A stretch of DNA of 64,000 nt from Saprospiraceae bacterium UBA6168 (GTDB taxonomy: Bacteria > Bacteroidota > Bacteroidia > Chitinophagales > Saprospiraceae), in NCBI GenBank assembly GCA_002435785.1, contig DIUC01000028.1:1-64000 (forward strand), given 5' to 3'. Both the position numbers and the translations under genes were made by a program. Of this stretch, positions 34,423-43,917 are shown one piece after another (position 1 is the stretch's first letter; each line of letters begins with the position of its first letter). Under the pieces are notes generated by a model. It was not told the origin of the DNA. It saw nothing but the letters and a program-made list of their open reading frames with translations, and ran no database searches.

Positions 34423-35193
34423 ATGTTCTTTATCCTTTCCAAAATCCTATTTATTCTCTTTCAGCCCATCAATTGGGTGATTGGGCTGATGCTGTGTGCG
34501 CTTTTTTCAAAAAAGCCGCTTCGCAAAAAAAGGGCGCTCATTTGGGCATCGGTTTTATTCTTGTTTTTTACCAATCGCCTGATTTTCAACCAGTTCGCAA
34601 AGGCTTGGGAACTCAAAACCATCACTGCCGACCAAATCCAACAACCTTATGATATTGGCATTTTGTTAGGCGGCTATTCCAACAGCCAAGTGCGCCCCAA
34701 CCACGACCGACAAAATTTCAGCAGTCGGGCCAACCGCTTCCTGAACGCTTATGAACTTTACAAGACTGGAAAGGTGCGAAAGCTACTGCTTACCGGTGGC
34801 TCCGGCGACCTGCTCCAAAAGAACCCAAGCGAAGCAGAGAACGTGTACGATTTTCTGGTGCGGGTTGGGGTGCCACCAACGGACATCATCGTGGAGGGGA
34901 AATCCCGGAACACTTGGGAGAACGCCATTTTTACCAAAGAAATCTTGGACAAACAGTACCCAAATGCCAAGTGCCTGCTCATTACTTCGGCATGGCACAT
35001 GCGCCGGTCCATTGGTTGTTATGAAAAAGCAGGGGTCAAGTTCACCCCGTTCAGCGTTGATTTTGTAACGGAAAAGGACAGGTGGGCACCCGAAAACAGC
35101 CTCATTCCCGACCGGGCCGGGTTCTATTTTTGGGAAATGCTGGTCAAGGAATGGGTGGGATGTGTGATGTACAAGTTGCAGGGCTACATCTAA
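34423..35193 (+). CDS. YdcF/ElyC-family DUF218 membrane protein
   Basis: A 256-residue protein with two N-terminal hydrophobic segments (LFILFQPINWVIGLMLCALF and ALIWASVLFLFFTNRL) and a DUF218 domain: DIGILLGGYS, KLLLTGGSGDL, VEGKSRNTWENAIFTKEIL and LLITSAWHMRRSIGCYEKAG. This is the SanA/ElyC/YdcF fold, linked in E. coli to envelope polysaccharide (undecaprenyl-phosphate) metabolism. The domain faces the periplasm in characterised members. Exact reaction unknown. Confidence 0.88.
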   Translation: MFFILSKILFILFQPINWVIGLMLCALFSKKPLRKKRALIWASVLFLFFTNRLIFNQFAKAWELKTITADQIQQPYDIGILLGGYSNSQVRPNHDRQNFSSRANRFLNAYELYKTGKVRKLLLTGGSGDLLQKNPSEAENVYDFLVRVGVPPTDIIVEGKSRNTWENAIFTKEILDKQYPNAKCLLITSAWHMRRSIGCYEKAGVKFTPFSVDFVTEKDRWAPENSLIPDRAGFYFWEMLVKEWVGCVMYKLQGYI

Positions 35194-35195
35194 TC

Positions 35196-35263
35196 GTGGC
35201 CGCCCAAATTATTGGGCTGGCCGACCTTGTTCACACGGTCAGCCCAATAAATTGGGCGACCAC
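35196..35263. repeat. 27-bp imperfect inverted repeat at convergent gene ends
   Basis: Arms 35196-35222 and 35237-35263 pair with four mismatches. Each arm itself contains a GCCCAA-TTGGGC palindrome, so alternative folds are possible. It lies between the YdcF-like gene and the convergent haemoglobin gene and ends two nt before the latter's stop. Likely a bidirectional transcription end, though no U-run is present. Confidence 0.65.
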
Positions 35264-35265
35264 AA

Positions 35266-35655
35266 TCACTGTCGGTTTTCCACGATTTTTAGGAACAGGA
35301 ACGACGCCATTTTCCTCGCAATCATCTTCGCCCGCTCCGCCGTTTCGCCCTCGAAATGCTCGTCAATGGTCTCAAGCCACAGGTTTATCCAATGTCCGAA
35401 GTGGTTCATCGTAAGGGAATTACATAGGATTTCATCCAACTGCTGGTGCGCCGTTTTAGGGTCGCCGTGGTACTTGGTTTTTACGAAGAAAAAAAGGTTG
35501 CCCTCCCAGAAATCCGTCAGTTTTTCTAAATGCGGCACCCAGTCTTGGATGGCGTTGTTGAAGATGGGGCCGAGCATTTCGTCCTGCCGGATTTTAGCGT
35601 AAAACGAGCGGACGAGGTGGGAGATGTCAATCCTTGTTTCGATTTTATTTTTCAA
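35266..35655 (-). CDS. Group III truncated haemoglobin
   Basis: A 129-residue 2-on-2 globin. The N-terminal helix ISHLVRSFYAKIRQDEMLGPIF, the LEKLTDFWEGNLFF segment and the distal/proximal region HFGHWINLWLETIDEHF (proximal His in NHFGHW) are typical of trHb group III proteins, which bind O2 or NO and are often tied to redox defence. Length is normal. It shares a strand with maf, separated by a long perfect hairpin. Confidence 0.88.
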   Translation of the reverse strand: MKNKIETRIDISHLVRSFYAKIRQDEMLGPIFNNAIQDWVPHLEKLTDFWEGNLFFFVKTKYHGDPKTAHQQLDEILCNSLTMNHFGHWINLWLETIDEHFEGETAERAKMIARKMASFLFLKIVENRQ

Positions 35656-35677
35656 AATTATTGTCCTTTTCAGTAAG

Positions 35678-35751
35678 GAGTCCGTTCTTTAGTTTCCACC
35701 TTTGTTATAGCTTTTTAGCTCTAACAAAGGTGGAAACTAAGGAACGGACTC
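35678..35751. repeat. Long inverted repeat, 35-nt arms, 4-nt loop
   Basis: Left arm 35678-35712 and right arm 35717-35751 are complementary over 35 nt except two positions (one G-T). The loop is TTTT. It is not built of short tandem words. It lies between the maf stop and the haemoglobin start on the minus strand. T residues precede rather than follow it on the minus strand, so it does not look like a normal intrinsic terminator. A fossil of a mobile element or an RNA structure are alternatives. Confidence 0.85.
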
Positions 35752-35765
35752 AAAAAAACAGCATA

Positions 35766-36341
35766 TCAAAATGCAATTAGCTCCCGGTAAACGCTCACCA
35801 TCGGCAGCCCCATGATATTCGAGTTTGTCCCTTCGATTTTCAACACTTTGCACAGCCCAATCCACTCTTGCACCGCATAAGCCCCGGCCTTGTCGTAGGG
35901 TTGGTAGGTCTCGACGTAGAAGTGGATTTCCTCATCGGACAAGGTGTCCATGTGAACATACGCCACTTCATTGAAAACCTGTTTTTTGTTTTTTGATAAA
36001 AGGCAAACGCCCGTCATCACCTGATGTACCCTGCCAGAAAGCTCCCTTAAAATCCGCACAGCATCCTGAAAATCAACGGGCTTGCCATAGATTTTGTCAT
36101 CCAGGATTACAACGCAGTCGGACGCAATAAGCACCTCGTCGTCGCTTTCGAGGAAGTCCGCACAGGCCAGCGCCTTTTTTTCAGCCAAAAACGGCGCAAC
36201 CTCATCGGCGGGCAGGTCGTCGGGGTAGTCTTCTTCCACTTCCTTGGTTTTCAGTTCAAAACGAAACCCCGCCTGCGCCAACAACTGGCTCCGGCGGGGT
36301 GATTTTGAGGCGAGGATGATTTTTTTGTCAAATATTTTCAT
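35766..36341 (-). CDS. maf: Maf-family nucleotide pyrophosphatase
   Basis: A 191-residue house-cleaning NTP pyrophosphatase (dTTP/UTP or m7GTP type). IILASKSPRRSQLLAQAGF is the nucleotide-binding signature and SDCVVILDDKIYGKP holds the catalytic Asp. Lengths match. The start at 36341 is chosen; the open frame to 36413 is translated from the heptamer array. A candidate -7 box (TATTTTTG) lies five nt upstream of this start, implying little or no leader. Confidence 0.94.
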   Translation of the reverse strand: MKIFDKKIILASKSPRRSQLLAQAGFRFELKTKEVEEDYPDDLPADEVAPFLAEKKALACADFLESDDEVLIASDCVVILDDKIYGKPVDFQDAVRILRELSGRVHQVMTGVCLLSKNKKQVFNEVAYVHMDTLSDEEIHFYVETYQPYDKAGAYAVQEWIGLCKVLKIEGTNSNIMGLPMVSVYRELIAF

Positions 36342-36355
36342 GCGACAAAAATAGA

Positions 36356-36427
36356 ATTGAGAATTGAAAATGGAGAATTGAGAATGGCCACACTCCCAAT
36401 TCTCCATTTTCAATTCTCAATTTTCAA
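36356..36427. repeat. Perfect 25-bp inverted heptamer array supplying a stop codon
   Basis: The arms 36356-36380 and 36397-36421 are perfect complements around a 16-nt loop. On the right arm CCAA/TCCA/TCAA cores start at 36396, 36403, 36410, 36417 and 36424, a strict period of 7. The core at 36417 is the TGA stop of the alpha-2-macroglobulin gene on the minus strand. The array separates that gene from maf. Confidence 0.9.
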
Positions 36428-39400
36428 CTCGTACCCGAATCCCTGCCGAATGGCTCGTGAACTCCGGCGCATACATGCTCTGGACGGTGGTGATGCCGTT
36501 GGAAAAATCGCCGTTGTACGTCACCAGCAGTGTGTACTCAAAGACCCAGGTGCCTTTCGGCAGCCATGAGAAGAAGAAGTTTGTGGCGGCGTCACGGGTG
36601 CTTTCGTAGTAGCCGAGGCCACCTTGGTATTTGTAGCTGCTCAGCACGTTCATCGGCTCGAAACTGCTGGCTCGCATGTCCTTCATATGGACGTATTCCA
36701 TGTCCCGGTCCACCCGCAGTTCGATGCGCACTTTCACTTTGTCACCGACCTTCAGTTTGTTGCCCTCCGTAATGGGTGTCAGTACCTCTCCACGGTCGCT
36801 GTTTTTCACCAAAAACAGTTGCTTCTTGATGGTCAGTGGCGTCTCCTCGAAGGTCTTGATTTTGTCCAACTGCTCGAAATACTGCCAGTAGAGCGCACCC
36901 CAAGCCACTACTTTGTTCGGGTTCGTGACGGTCACATTGGCCATGTCATTGGTTACGTCCTTGCCATCAAAGCGGTGCTTGAAGTAGCCAGTTCCAGCCT
37001 CCGCTCCTTTTTGTGCTTGCGCAATGGCGGCACTCAGTTGAACGGCCTGTGCGTTGTTTTTGTCCCCAAAATTGATGGTCACGGGCTGGTCTTCCAGCAG
37101 CCAGTTGTCGCCGGAAGTGAGCAGTGCATAAACGGCAGCCGCAGTAGCCTTCGTGGTTTTCCAGTGGGTGGTCTGCTTGTTTTTCAGCAGCCAAACCTTG
37201 AGGTCGTCCACTGACTTGGCATCATTTGCCACGTCGTTGAACACCTCGATGAGCAGTGATTGCGTCTCGATGGGTGCTTGGTACCACCACCAACCGGTCG
37301 GGTATTTCCAGTACATGCCGAGTTCGTCATTGTTCAACGAGCGTTCTTTCAGCGACTTTACGATTTTTTGTGCCGTGGCCGATTTCCCGCTCCTGTCCAC
37401 CGAGAGTGCCAACATGCCTTCGGAGTACATGCCCTTGTTCAGCCAATATTTTTCGGCTTGGCCGATGTAGTAGGCATGAACCTTGGCGGCGTTTTCATTT
37501 AAAGTCAAAGGCATTTTCGTTTGGAAATTGCCGCTTGAGCTTGCCTGCGCCGAGTTGTTTTCCAAAAAGAAAGACCGGGCGTACAGGTAGTGGATGGCCA
37601 TGTAACTAAGGTGGTCGTCCTCCCATTTTGCCTTGCCAGCTTTTACCTGACGCTCAAGTTCTTGGTATTCTTCCACCATGCGGGCGTCGCAGTAGCGGAC
37701 GGCAGTTTCCACCATCTGGGCAGTCGTCGGATTGCTCGTAACATCCTTAACGCCAAGTCGTTGCAAATGACCAAGCCCCTCTACAATGTATTGCGTGATG
37801 TACCAATTGTCCCGGTCGCCGGGGAACCAGCCCCAGCCGCCGTTGCTCAGTTGGCGCTCTTGCAGCTTCTTGATGGCGGCTTCCTGCTCATACGCCATGC
37901 GGTTCAGGTCGAATAACAGGGCGATGTTCTGCTTCTGTTGTTCCTCGCTTTGCGCATTCAGTACCCACGGTGTTTCTTCCAACAGCGCCGTTTTCAACTC
38001 TTGGTTTTTGCTCAAATTGGACTTGAGGGCATCCGGCTCGTAATTGCGCCAGCGGTCAAACACCTGCTTGATTTTCGGGTGCGAATTGGCCACGCTGGTC
38101 GCCAAACTGTTGGCGTAGTAGCGGCTGAAAACTTGCTCGTTGCAATCGTAGGGGTACTCCATCAAGTAGGGCAGCGCCTGCACAGCGTACCATGCGGGGT
38201 TCTGCGTAAATTCCAGCGTCATGCCTTGGTGGCGCAGGGTCGTGGAGTTATTCGTTTTCAAAGAATTTAGGGTAAAATTCTTCGTCTGTCCGCCCCGCAC
38301 TGGCAACGGCAGCGTCTCCGTGACCAGCATTCGGTTGCTCAAAACAGGCGCCGCACTGCGCTCGGCATCGCTGAAATTTCCTGCTGTCGCAATGATTGTG
38401 TGCTCAATCACTGGTAAATCCGCCACATCTGGCACCTTGAAGCGCCAAGCAAGGCGGCGGCTTTCGCCGGGTTTCAAATCCGTCAAACGTTGCGGAGCAA
38501 GCAGCAGGTTCATCGCTGGGGACGAGCCGTTGAGTGGAAACACGTCGTTGCCCGTCAGCGCATTTTTCAACTCCAGTTTGTACTCGCCGTTTAATGTTTC
38601 CTTGCTCAGGTTCACCACCTTGGCCGTGAACTCGATTTCGTCGTATTCCCTGAAAAAACGGGGCGGATTCGGCACCACCATCAGGTCTTTTTGCGTCACG
38701 ATTTCTTTCGAGGTCATGCCGATTTGCAGGTCTTTGGTCGTTGCCAATCCGAGGAATTTCCACCTCGTCAACGCCTCGTTCATCGTGAACTTGATGACCA
38801 CGTTGCCCTCGGCATCCGTCATCAGGTTCGGGTAGAAGAAGACGGTCTCGTTCAGGTTCGTGCGCACTTTGACTTGGGAGAGGTCGGTGGCGGGTTTGGG
38901 CGGCTTGTTTGGCGTGTCGCCACCCTGGTCTTCCTCCTCTTCTGGATTAAACACGATAACACTGTCAACATTATTCTCCTTTTTTGATTGAGCCATTGCC
39001 GGAGCAGGGGCAGCATCCATCATCATCATTTCTTCTCTTGCTCCTGCACGGGCCATTGATTTGTACATTCTGCCCCCAAATCCATAATCGTACATTTCCC
39101 AATTGAACCAGTTCAAACCCCTGTACTGGCGGTAGTCGCCTTCGGAAAAAGGCGGGTTGTAATAGGTCAAACCCTGCGCCTGCACTTGTTGGAAGCCAGC
39201 TGCCGCATAGCGAATGTTTGACCAAGTGCTCGGCCAAACGTTCAGCCCCCAACTATTGGCGGCGAAGGCATCCAGCGAGGCATCGTACATGCCAGCGACC
39301 ATCTCGGCGGCCACTTTGTCGCCTTTTGGGCCTTTGATTTTCACCACCCATTCTTCTTTTTGGCCGGGCAAGAGTTTATCCCGGAAAGTTCCGTACTCAA

Positions 39401-42400
39401 TGGTAAGGTCCTTGTTGCTCCACGGCACGTTGATGGTGCCAGCGGCATTGCTGTTGCGGTTTTGTTTTGCCCATGAATAATGGTAGCTCACATTACCACG
39501 GTGCTCTTCTTTGATGGCAAACAGTTCGTTCTGCAAGTCTTTGACATTGAGCCATTTCCGGAGCAAAACCTTGCCATCACGGTCTATTTCGAGTAGGACG
39601 TTCAGTGCTTTTTCAGTCGTACCAAACCAGAGTGCAGCGGACTCGCCCGGCTCAAAAGCGCCAGTCGTCCCACCGTTTTGTTTGGTGATAAAATGCTGCG
39701 CAACAGTCGGGGAGGGCAATGCCTTATCGTCTAAATCGTAGCCGCTGAAGTATTTCTTCACTTCGATTTTCTCCCCAAACTTGTCCTGCGTGGTAAGCGT
39801 CAGGGCGTACCAGCCAGCAGTCAGTTTTACCTTCGGCAACATGACTTCCTTGGACTTTTCGGTGTCCCAATTTTCATTCAAAATGCTGCGCTCCACTGGC
39901 CAGTTCTGTGGCTGGTCTTCGTTGCCGTAGGCAAACTGCGGGAACGCTTTTTTGAACTCCGCTTCCGTCATGGTCTGGCGGTCTGGCTGTTCCCAATAGC
40001 GGGTCAGGTAGGCTTGCTTTGGCGAGCGCAAAAGCTCCAACTTGATGCTGCCCTTTGCTGGCTCGAATTGGCCACTGAGGTTTTGCGTGAGCAGGTCGAA
40101 TTTTTTCAAGGAATCCAAGTTTAAACTGGCGTTGTCCAACGACCTACCGTTGGCGGTCACGTCCACTTTCATGGAAATATACCCTACGCTCACGTTGGTC
40201 TCCCCACTTTGCGTCTCGCCCGTGATGTCCGTCACGTCGGCGTAAACTGTGTAGCTGAACTCCGGTTTTTGTTCCTTCGGAATGCTGCGGTCCGGCACGG
40301 CGTTGAACTTGATTTCAAACTTGCCCTCGGCATCAGTTGTGGCCACGCCGTTTGCGATTTCCATGGTCTCGCCCCGCACAGGGAACCACCGCATGTACCA
40401 CCAAGGCAACCACGGGAAACGCACTTCCCGCACTACCCTGTAGCTGACTTTTGCGCCGTCAATATTGTTGCCAGCATAGGCAATGGCCTTGCCAGTCACC
40501 GTCACGGATTCGTTCAGGCGGTAGCTGCCCACCACGGGTTCAAAATTGACCTCGAACTTGGGCCGTTTGTACTCCTCTACCCTGAAACTTTTCGATTGGC
40601 CACCAATGCTGCTGCGGATTTGCATACTGCCCAACAAGCCGCCACGGGGTGCCGTGAATTGCCCATTAAATGTGCCGTATTCGTTGGTGCGGAGTTTCAA
40701 ATCCCCAGCGGGCTGGTAGTTGGCATCCAGGAAAGTGACCGTTACCGCTTGATTCTTGAGGATGGTCGGCATCCGTTTTTCATCAAAATTCAGCGCCAGC
40801 CCCTTGAAGAAAACCACCTGCCCTGGGCGGTAAATAGCACGGTCGAGGAAAAACTGGGTCTGCTGGTAGGAACGTGCCTGATTTCGGTAGTTGTTTTGGT
40901 AAAAATTGTCGCCCGTGTCGAGGGTGTCTTTGCCGTGGCATAGCACCAACTTGAAGTTGCGCTCCTCATTGCCGGACAGGGATATGCCGACGAAGCCTTC
41001 ACCGTTGGTTTCTTCCAAGCCTTTGCGCTTCCAGTCATAACGGCGGGTCAGGGGGTTGTACTTGTTGACGAATACCTCCACTTTCACGCCTTTGATGGGT
41101 GCGCCGGAATTGCGGTCGAACACGACCACATTCCTTACCCCACCTTCGTCCTGCCGTTGCCAGTAGCCCAGGTTGGAGACGAAGGTGGTGGCGTAGGACA
41201 CTGCATTTTGGTTGGCCACAAAATCCTTGTTGTCGGCAATGAGCATGGCATATTGGCCGAGCGGCAGTTCATCCACCTTGATTTCGGTGGCGTGTTGGCG
41301 GAAATCGCCGTCGTCGGGTAGGCTGACCGACCAGTTTTTTGCTGCAGGCCATGATTTCAAAAGCGCCAAAATATTGTCGTTGGCGTTTTCTTCATAGCGG
41401 GTCTTGTCGAGTTGCTCCTGCCTTTTTTCATCCAAACGAATGAGTTTCAAGTAGGCGGCCTTCGTGTTCCGGTATTCGACTTTGGCCAAAAATGGTTGGT
41501 TGGGCAGGTTCACTTGCTCTAATGTCAGGGTTAGTGATTTGGCTTCGATGGTGGCCTGAAGGCTCTCGCACTGCTTCGCCCCGAAGCTGCCGGAATAACT
41601 GCGAATGGCTTCATAGCAAAGCGCAATCGCTTTTTTGTAATAGTCTTTGCGCTCGTCCTTGTCTTCCATGCCCAAAGGTGGGGGTTGGTAAGCCGCTGCT
41701 TTTTCGTTGTAGTAACTGGCCATTTGGAAAATGACCTCTGCCGCTGCCGGGGTACCATCGTACTGTTTTTTCAAAGCTTCAAGTGCTGAGAGGTAAGCGG
41801 CGTCCTTGGTGTCCAGAACGGAATTTTGGTGGACAAACTGTAACCGTTTCAAGTCCGCATCGAGCAGGGATGGGCTTTGTAGCCGCTTCTCCGAAAGCCG
41901 AAACCTGAGCAGGTCTTGCAGCAAAAGCAGGGTCTGCAATTTTTGCGAAGCGGAATCCCGTGTCTCGATTTTCCAATTGACAAATTCTGCCGCTGCCGCA
42001 AATGCACGGGCGCCGTCAATGTAAAACTTGTAGGCGGGCTGCGTGACGTAGCTGCGCTCGTTCGTGAAAAAATCAATAGCCCGGTGCGCCAAGAAGTCGA
42101 AAAGGGTAGGGCGGAGGCCCTCGTCGTTTCGGCCCTCGGTGAGCAGGATTTTGAAGTCGCCGATGTCGGTGGTTTTCAGGCGGGCATCGGTGAGGCTGGC
42201 TCGGTAAAGTTCTGCCGATTGTTCAGTCAATTGTTCAATGCTCCAAGTCTTGAAGTCCTCGGGCTTGAACTCGACGGTCGTAGTCCGGTTCTGGAATCGG
42301 AAGAGGTTTTGGTCGAGGTAATTCGAGTATAGCTCGGCCAACATGGACTGGAGGATAGGCTTCACTGGGTAGTCGGCTTTGGCAGCTTCTTCCTGCAAGC

Positions 42401-42776
42401 GGTTGATAGCCTTTGCCAAACCTTCTTCTTCGAGTTGGCTTTGGTATTTTCCCCGATAAATAAGGGCTTTAACGATCTGTGCGGCGTTAGCTTCCTTGCG
42501 GGCAATGTCAAGCAAAGCCTCCGTTTTTTCGAGGGCAGTTTTGGGCAAGCCATTCTGTTCGAGGGAGTCAATTTCTCGCCAAGCGGCGTCATAGTCGAAG
42601 TTCATGTTTAAAGTTGAATGAGGATTGAGGAATGAGGGTGCGTTTGGAGTTGACTGCATTCGTGCCGTTCGCACCAAGTTACTTGGCAGGTTAGTGAATG
42701 CCACAGCAACTATAGCCAGTAACATGGGAACTGTCAGCAGGAGTTTGTTTTTTGCAAAGATGGTTTGAAAGTTCAT
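36417..42776 (-). CDS. Alpha-2-macroglobulin family protein with thioester motif
   Basis: A 2119-residue envelope protein. An N-terminal hydrophobic helix (KLLLTVPMLLAIVAVAF) acts as signal or anchor. Residues about 60-480 are helical with TPR-like character. MG2 begins near residue 640 (AIYRPGQVVFFKG), further macroglobulin domains follow, and the thioester domain contains Cys1545-Asn-Glu-Gln1548 in YPYDCNEQVF. The C-terminal receptor-like domain ends SHSAGIRVRVEN. Bacterial members trap proteases in the periplasm or bind the cell surface. A Met/acidic linker near residues 1240-1290 is low complexity. Unlike the proteobacterial yfhM-pbpC pair, no PBP1c gene is adjacent. Confidence 0.93.
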   Translation of the reverse strand: MNFQTIFAKNKLLLTVPMLLAIVAVAFTNLPSNLVRTARMQSTPNAPSFLNPHSTLNMNFDYDAAWREIDSLEQNGLPKTALEKTEALLDIARKEANAAQIVKALIYRGKYQSQLEEEGLAKAINRLQEEAAKADYPVKPILQSMLAELYSNYLDQNLFRFQNRTTTVEFKPEDFKTWSIEQLTEQSAELYRASLTDARLKTTDIGDFKILLTEGRNDEGLRPTLFDFLAHRAIDFFTNERSYVTQPAYKFYIDGARAFAAAAEFVNWKIETRDSASQKLQTLLLLQDLLRFRLSEKRLQSPSLLDADLKRLQFVHQNSVLDTKDAAYLSALEALKKQYDGTPAAAEVIFQMASYYNEKAAAYQPPPLGMEDKDERKDYYKKAIALCYEAIRSYSGSFGAKQCESLQATIEAKSLTLTLEQVNLPNQPFLAKVEYRNTKAAYLKLIRLDEKRQEQLDKTRYEENANDNILALLKSWPAAKNWSVSLPDDGDFRQHATEIKVDELPLGQYAMLIADNKDFVANQNAVSYATTFVSNLGYWQRQDEGGVRNVVVFDRNSGAPIKGVKVEVFVNKYNPLTRRYDWKRKGLEETNGEGFVGISLSGNEERNFKLVLCHGKDTLDTGDNFYQNNYRNQARSYQQTQFFLDRAIYRPGQVVFFKGLALNFDEKRMPTILKNQAVTVTFLDANYQPAGDLKLRTNEYGTFNGQFTAPRGGLLGSMQIRSSIGGQSKSFRVEEYKRPKFEVNFEPVVGSYRLNESVTVTGKAIAYAGNNIDGAKVSYRVVREVRFPWLPWWYMRWFPVRGETMEIANGVATTDAEGKFEIKFNAVPDRSIPKEQKPEFSYTVYADVTDITGETQSGETNVSVGYISMKVDVTANGRSLDNASLNLDSLKKFDLLTQNLSGQFEPAKGSIKLELLRSPKQAYLTRYWEQPDRQTMTEAEFKKAFPQFAYGNEDQPQNWPVERSILNENWDTEKSKEVMLPKVKLTAGWYALTLTTQDKFGEKIEVKKYFSGYDLDDKALPSPTVAQHFITKQNGGTTGAFEPGESAALWFGTTEKALNVLLEIDRDGKVLLRKWLNVKDLQNELFAIKEEHRGNVSYHYSWAKQNRNSNAAGTINVPWSNKDLTIEYGTFRDKLLPGQKEEWVVKIKGPKGDKVAAEMVAGMYDASLDAFAANSWGLNVWPSTWSNIRYAAAGFQQVQAQGLTYYNPPFSEGDYRQYRGLNWFNWEMYDYGFGGRMYKSMARAGAREEMMMMDAAPAPAMAQSKKENNVDSVIVFNPEEEEDQGGDTPNKPPKPATDLSQVKVRTNLNETVFFYPNLMTDAEGNVVIKFTMNEALTRWKFLGLATTKDLQIGMTSKEIVTQKDLMVVPNPPRFFREYDEIEFTAKVVNLSKETLNGEYKLELKNALTGNDVFPLNGSSPAMNLLLAPQRLTDLKPGESRRLAWRFKVPDVADLPVIEHTIIATAGNFSDAERSAAPVLSNRMLVTETLPLPVRGGQTKNFTLNSLKTNNSTTLRHQGMTLEFTQNPAWYAVQALPYLMEYPYDCNEQVFSRYYANSLATSVANSHPKIKQVFDRWRNYEPDALKSNLSKNQELKTALLEETPWVLNAQSEEQQKQNIALLFDLNRMAYEQEAAIKKLQERQLSNGGWGWFPGDRDNWYITQYIVEGLGHLQRLGVKDVTSNPTTAQMVETAVRYCDARMVEEYQELERQVKAGKAKWEDDHLSYMAIHYLYARSFFLENNSAQASSSGNFQTKMPLTLNENAAKVHAYYIGQAEKYWLNKGMYSEGMLALSVDRSGKSATAQKIVKSLKERSLNNDELGMYWKYPTGWWWYQAPIETQSLLIEVFNDVANDAKSVDDLKVWLLKNKQTTHWKTTKATAAAVYALLTSGDNWLLEDQPVTINFGDKNNAQAVQLSAAIAQAQKGAEAGTGYFKHRFDGKDVTNDMANVTVTNPNKVVAWGALYWQYFEQLDKIKTFEETPLTIKKQLFLVKNSDRGEVLTPITEGNKLKVGDKVKVRIELRVDRDMEYVHMKDMRASSFEPMNVLSSYKYQGGLGYYESTRDAATNFFFSWLPKGTWVFEYTLLVTYNGDFSNGITTVQSMYAPEFTSHSAGIRVRVEN

Positions 42777-43224
42777 ACCGTTGGATTTGATGAATTTAAT
42801 GGTGGTCCGTTTTGAAAAGAAACCAATGTCCTGACTTGTTGGGACTTCGCATTTATCCCAAGTAGGTCAGCTTTTAGTGGTCGGAGCTTCCCGAAAATCA
42901 ACCGGAAAGTTACTATGGCGCTGCCAACTATATGGTGCGTTTTGTCATTCCGGTTAAATTACTTTTTAAAAACGAAAGACAGGATGCAAGTGGTTGGGCG
43001 TTGGACACAAAGTGGGGTGATTTTTTTTTGACCTTGCAATGTTGTTGTTTTTAATTTCCAAACTTTGACAAAATAGCACAGATTTTGTTAAGTGCTTTAA
43101 ACCTTCCTTTTTCTTTCCCCCTTTCTTTATCATATTCCTCCTCCTACCATGGCATTCTACTCACTCACACCACTTAACAGGGCGTTAAGCTGAACTGCAT
43201 TGGTGGTGAAATACAATTTTTCTG
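42777..43224. other. 448-bp divergent intergenic region
   Basis: No plausible gene is seen. It separates the divergent alpha-2-macroglobulin and DUF6089 genes and should hold both promoters. It includes a T-rich tract at 43019-43030 and pyrimidine-rich stretches at 43104-43150. No strict TAnnTTTG box was found near either start, and none of the short-period arrays seen elsewhere. Confidence 0.6.
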
Positions 43225-43917
43225 ATGAAGTCTATGTACAAGTTCATTGCTGGCCTTGTGTTCTTGGCCATCCCTTTCTTTGGCTTTTCCCAAAACTACT
43301 GGGAAGTAAGCATCTCACCCGGGGCATTGGTTTATTACGGTGACCTGACCGTGCCAGCCGTCACCTTCAAGGAAACCAATTTAGCGGGCCAACTGAGCAT
43401 CAAGCGCTATTTCGGTGGCGAAAATGCGCTGCGGTTCAATGTATTGCATGGCACTATTTCTGGCGACGATAAAAACTATGAAAGGATTAGCGTAAGGGGC
43501 AACCGATTTGTTGGCAGGTTGACGGAGTTCTCACTGATGGGTGAAATTGACCTTAGGGGGCGTCAGCGTTTCACAAAACGGGGGGGCTACCATAAAACGA
43601 GTTCTCCATACGTCATGTTTGGCCTTTCTGGTATCCATTGCAAGCCAGACGTGGTATATGGCCAGCCCGACAGCAAGGACAAGGGAATTGACTACCCGGA
43701 TTGGCATTTTGGGATGCCTTTTGGTGCAGGCTTCAAGTTTGACGCCAACGAAAGATTGGTTTTCGGCATAGAGCTTGGCATTCGCCTGACCCTTTCCGAT
43801 TACCTTGACGGGACCATGTTTTCTGGTAATTCCTTCAAAAATGATGCATTTGTGTTTGGAGGGATTACGGCTGCATACCGTTTTCAGAAGCGCCAGTTTA
43901 GTCCATCAAAAGCCTAA
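43225..43917 (+). CDS. Outer membrane beta-barrel protein (DUF6089/PorG-like)
   Basis: A 230-residue protein with a signal peptide (YKFIAGLVFLAIPFFGFSQ) and barrel strands. WEVSISPGALVYYGDLTVP is the N-terminal signature of DUF6089 proteins, which include T9SS-linked PorG. SPYVMFGLSGIHCKP and FGMPFGAGFKFDANERLVFG are later conserved strands. Length is close to the family. T9SS involvement is plausible given the T9SS cargo at 53352-56762 but is not shown by context, since no por/gld genes adjoin. Confidence 0.82.
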   Translation: MKSMYKFIAGLVFLAIPFFGFSQNYWEVSISPGALVYYGDLTVPAVTFKETNLAGQLSIKRYFGGENALRFNVLHGTISGDDKNYERISVRGNRFVGRLTEFSLMGEIDLRGRQRFTKRGGYHKTSSPYVMFGLSGIHCKPDVVYGQPDSKDKGIDYPDWHFGMPFGAGFKFDANERLVFGIELGIRLTLSDYLDGTMFSGNSFKNDAFVFGGITAAYRFQKRQFSPSKA

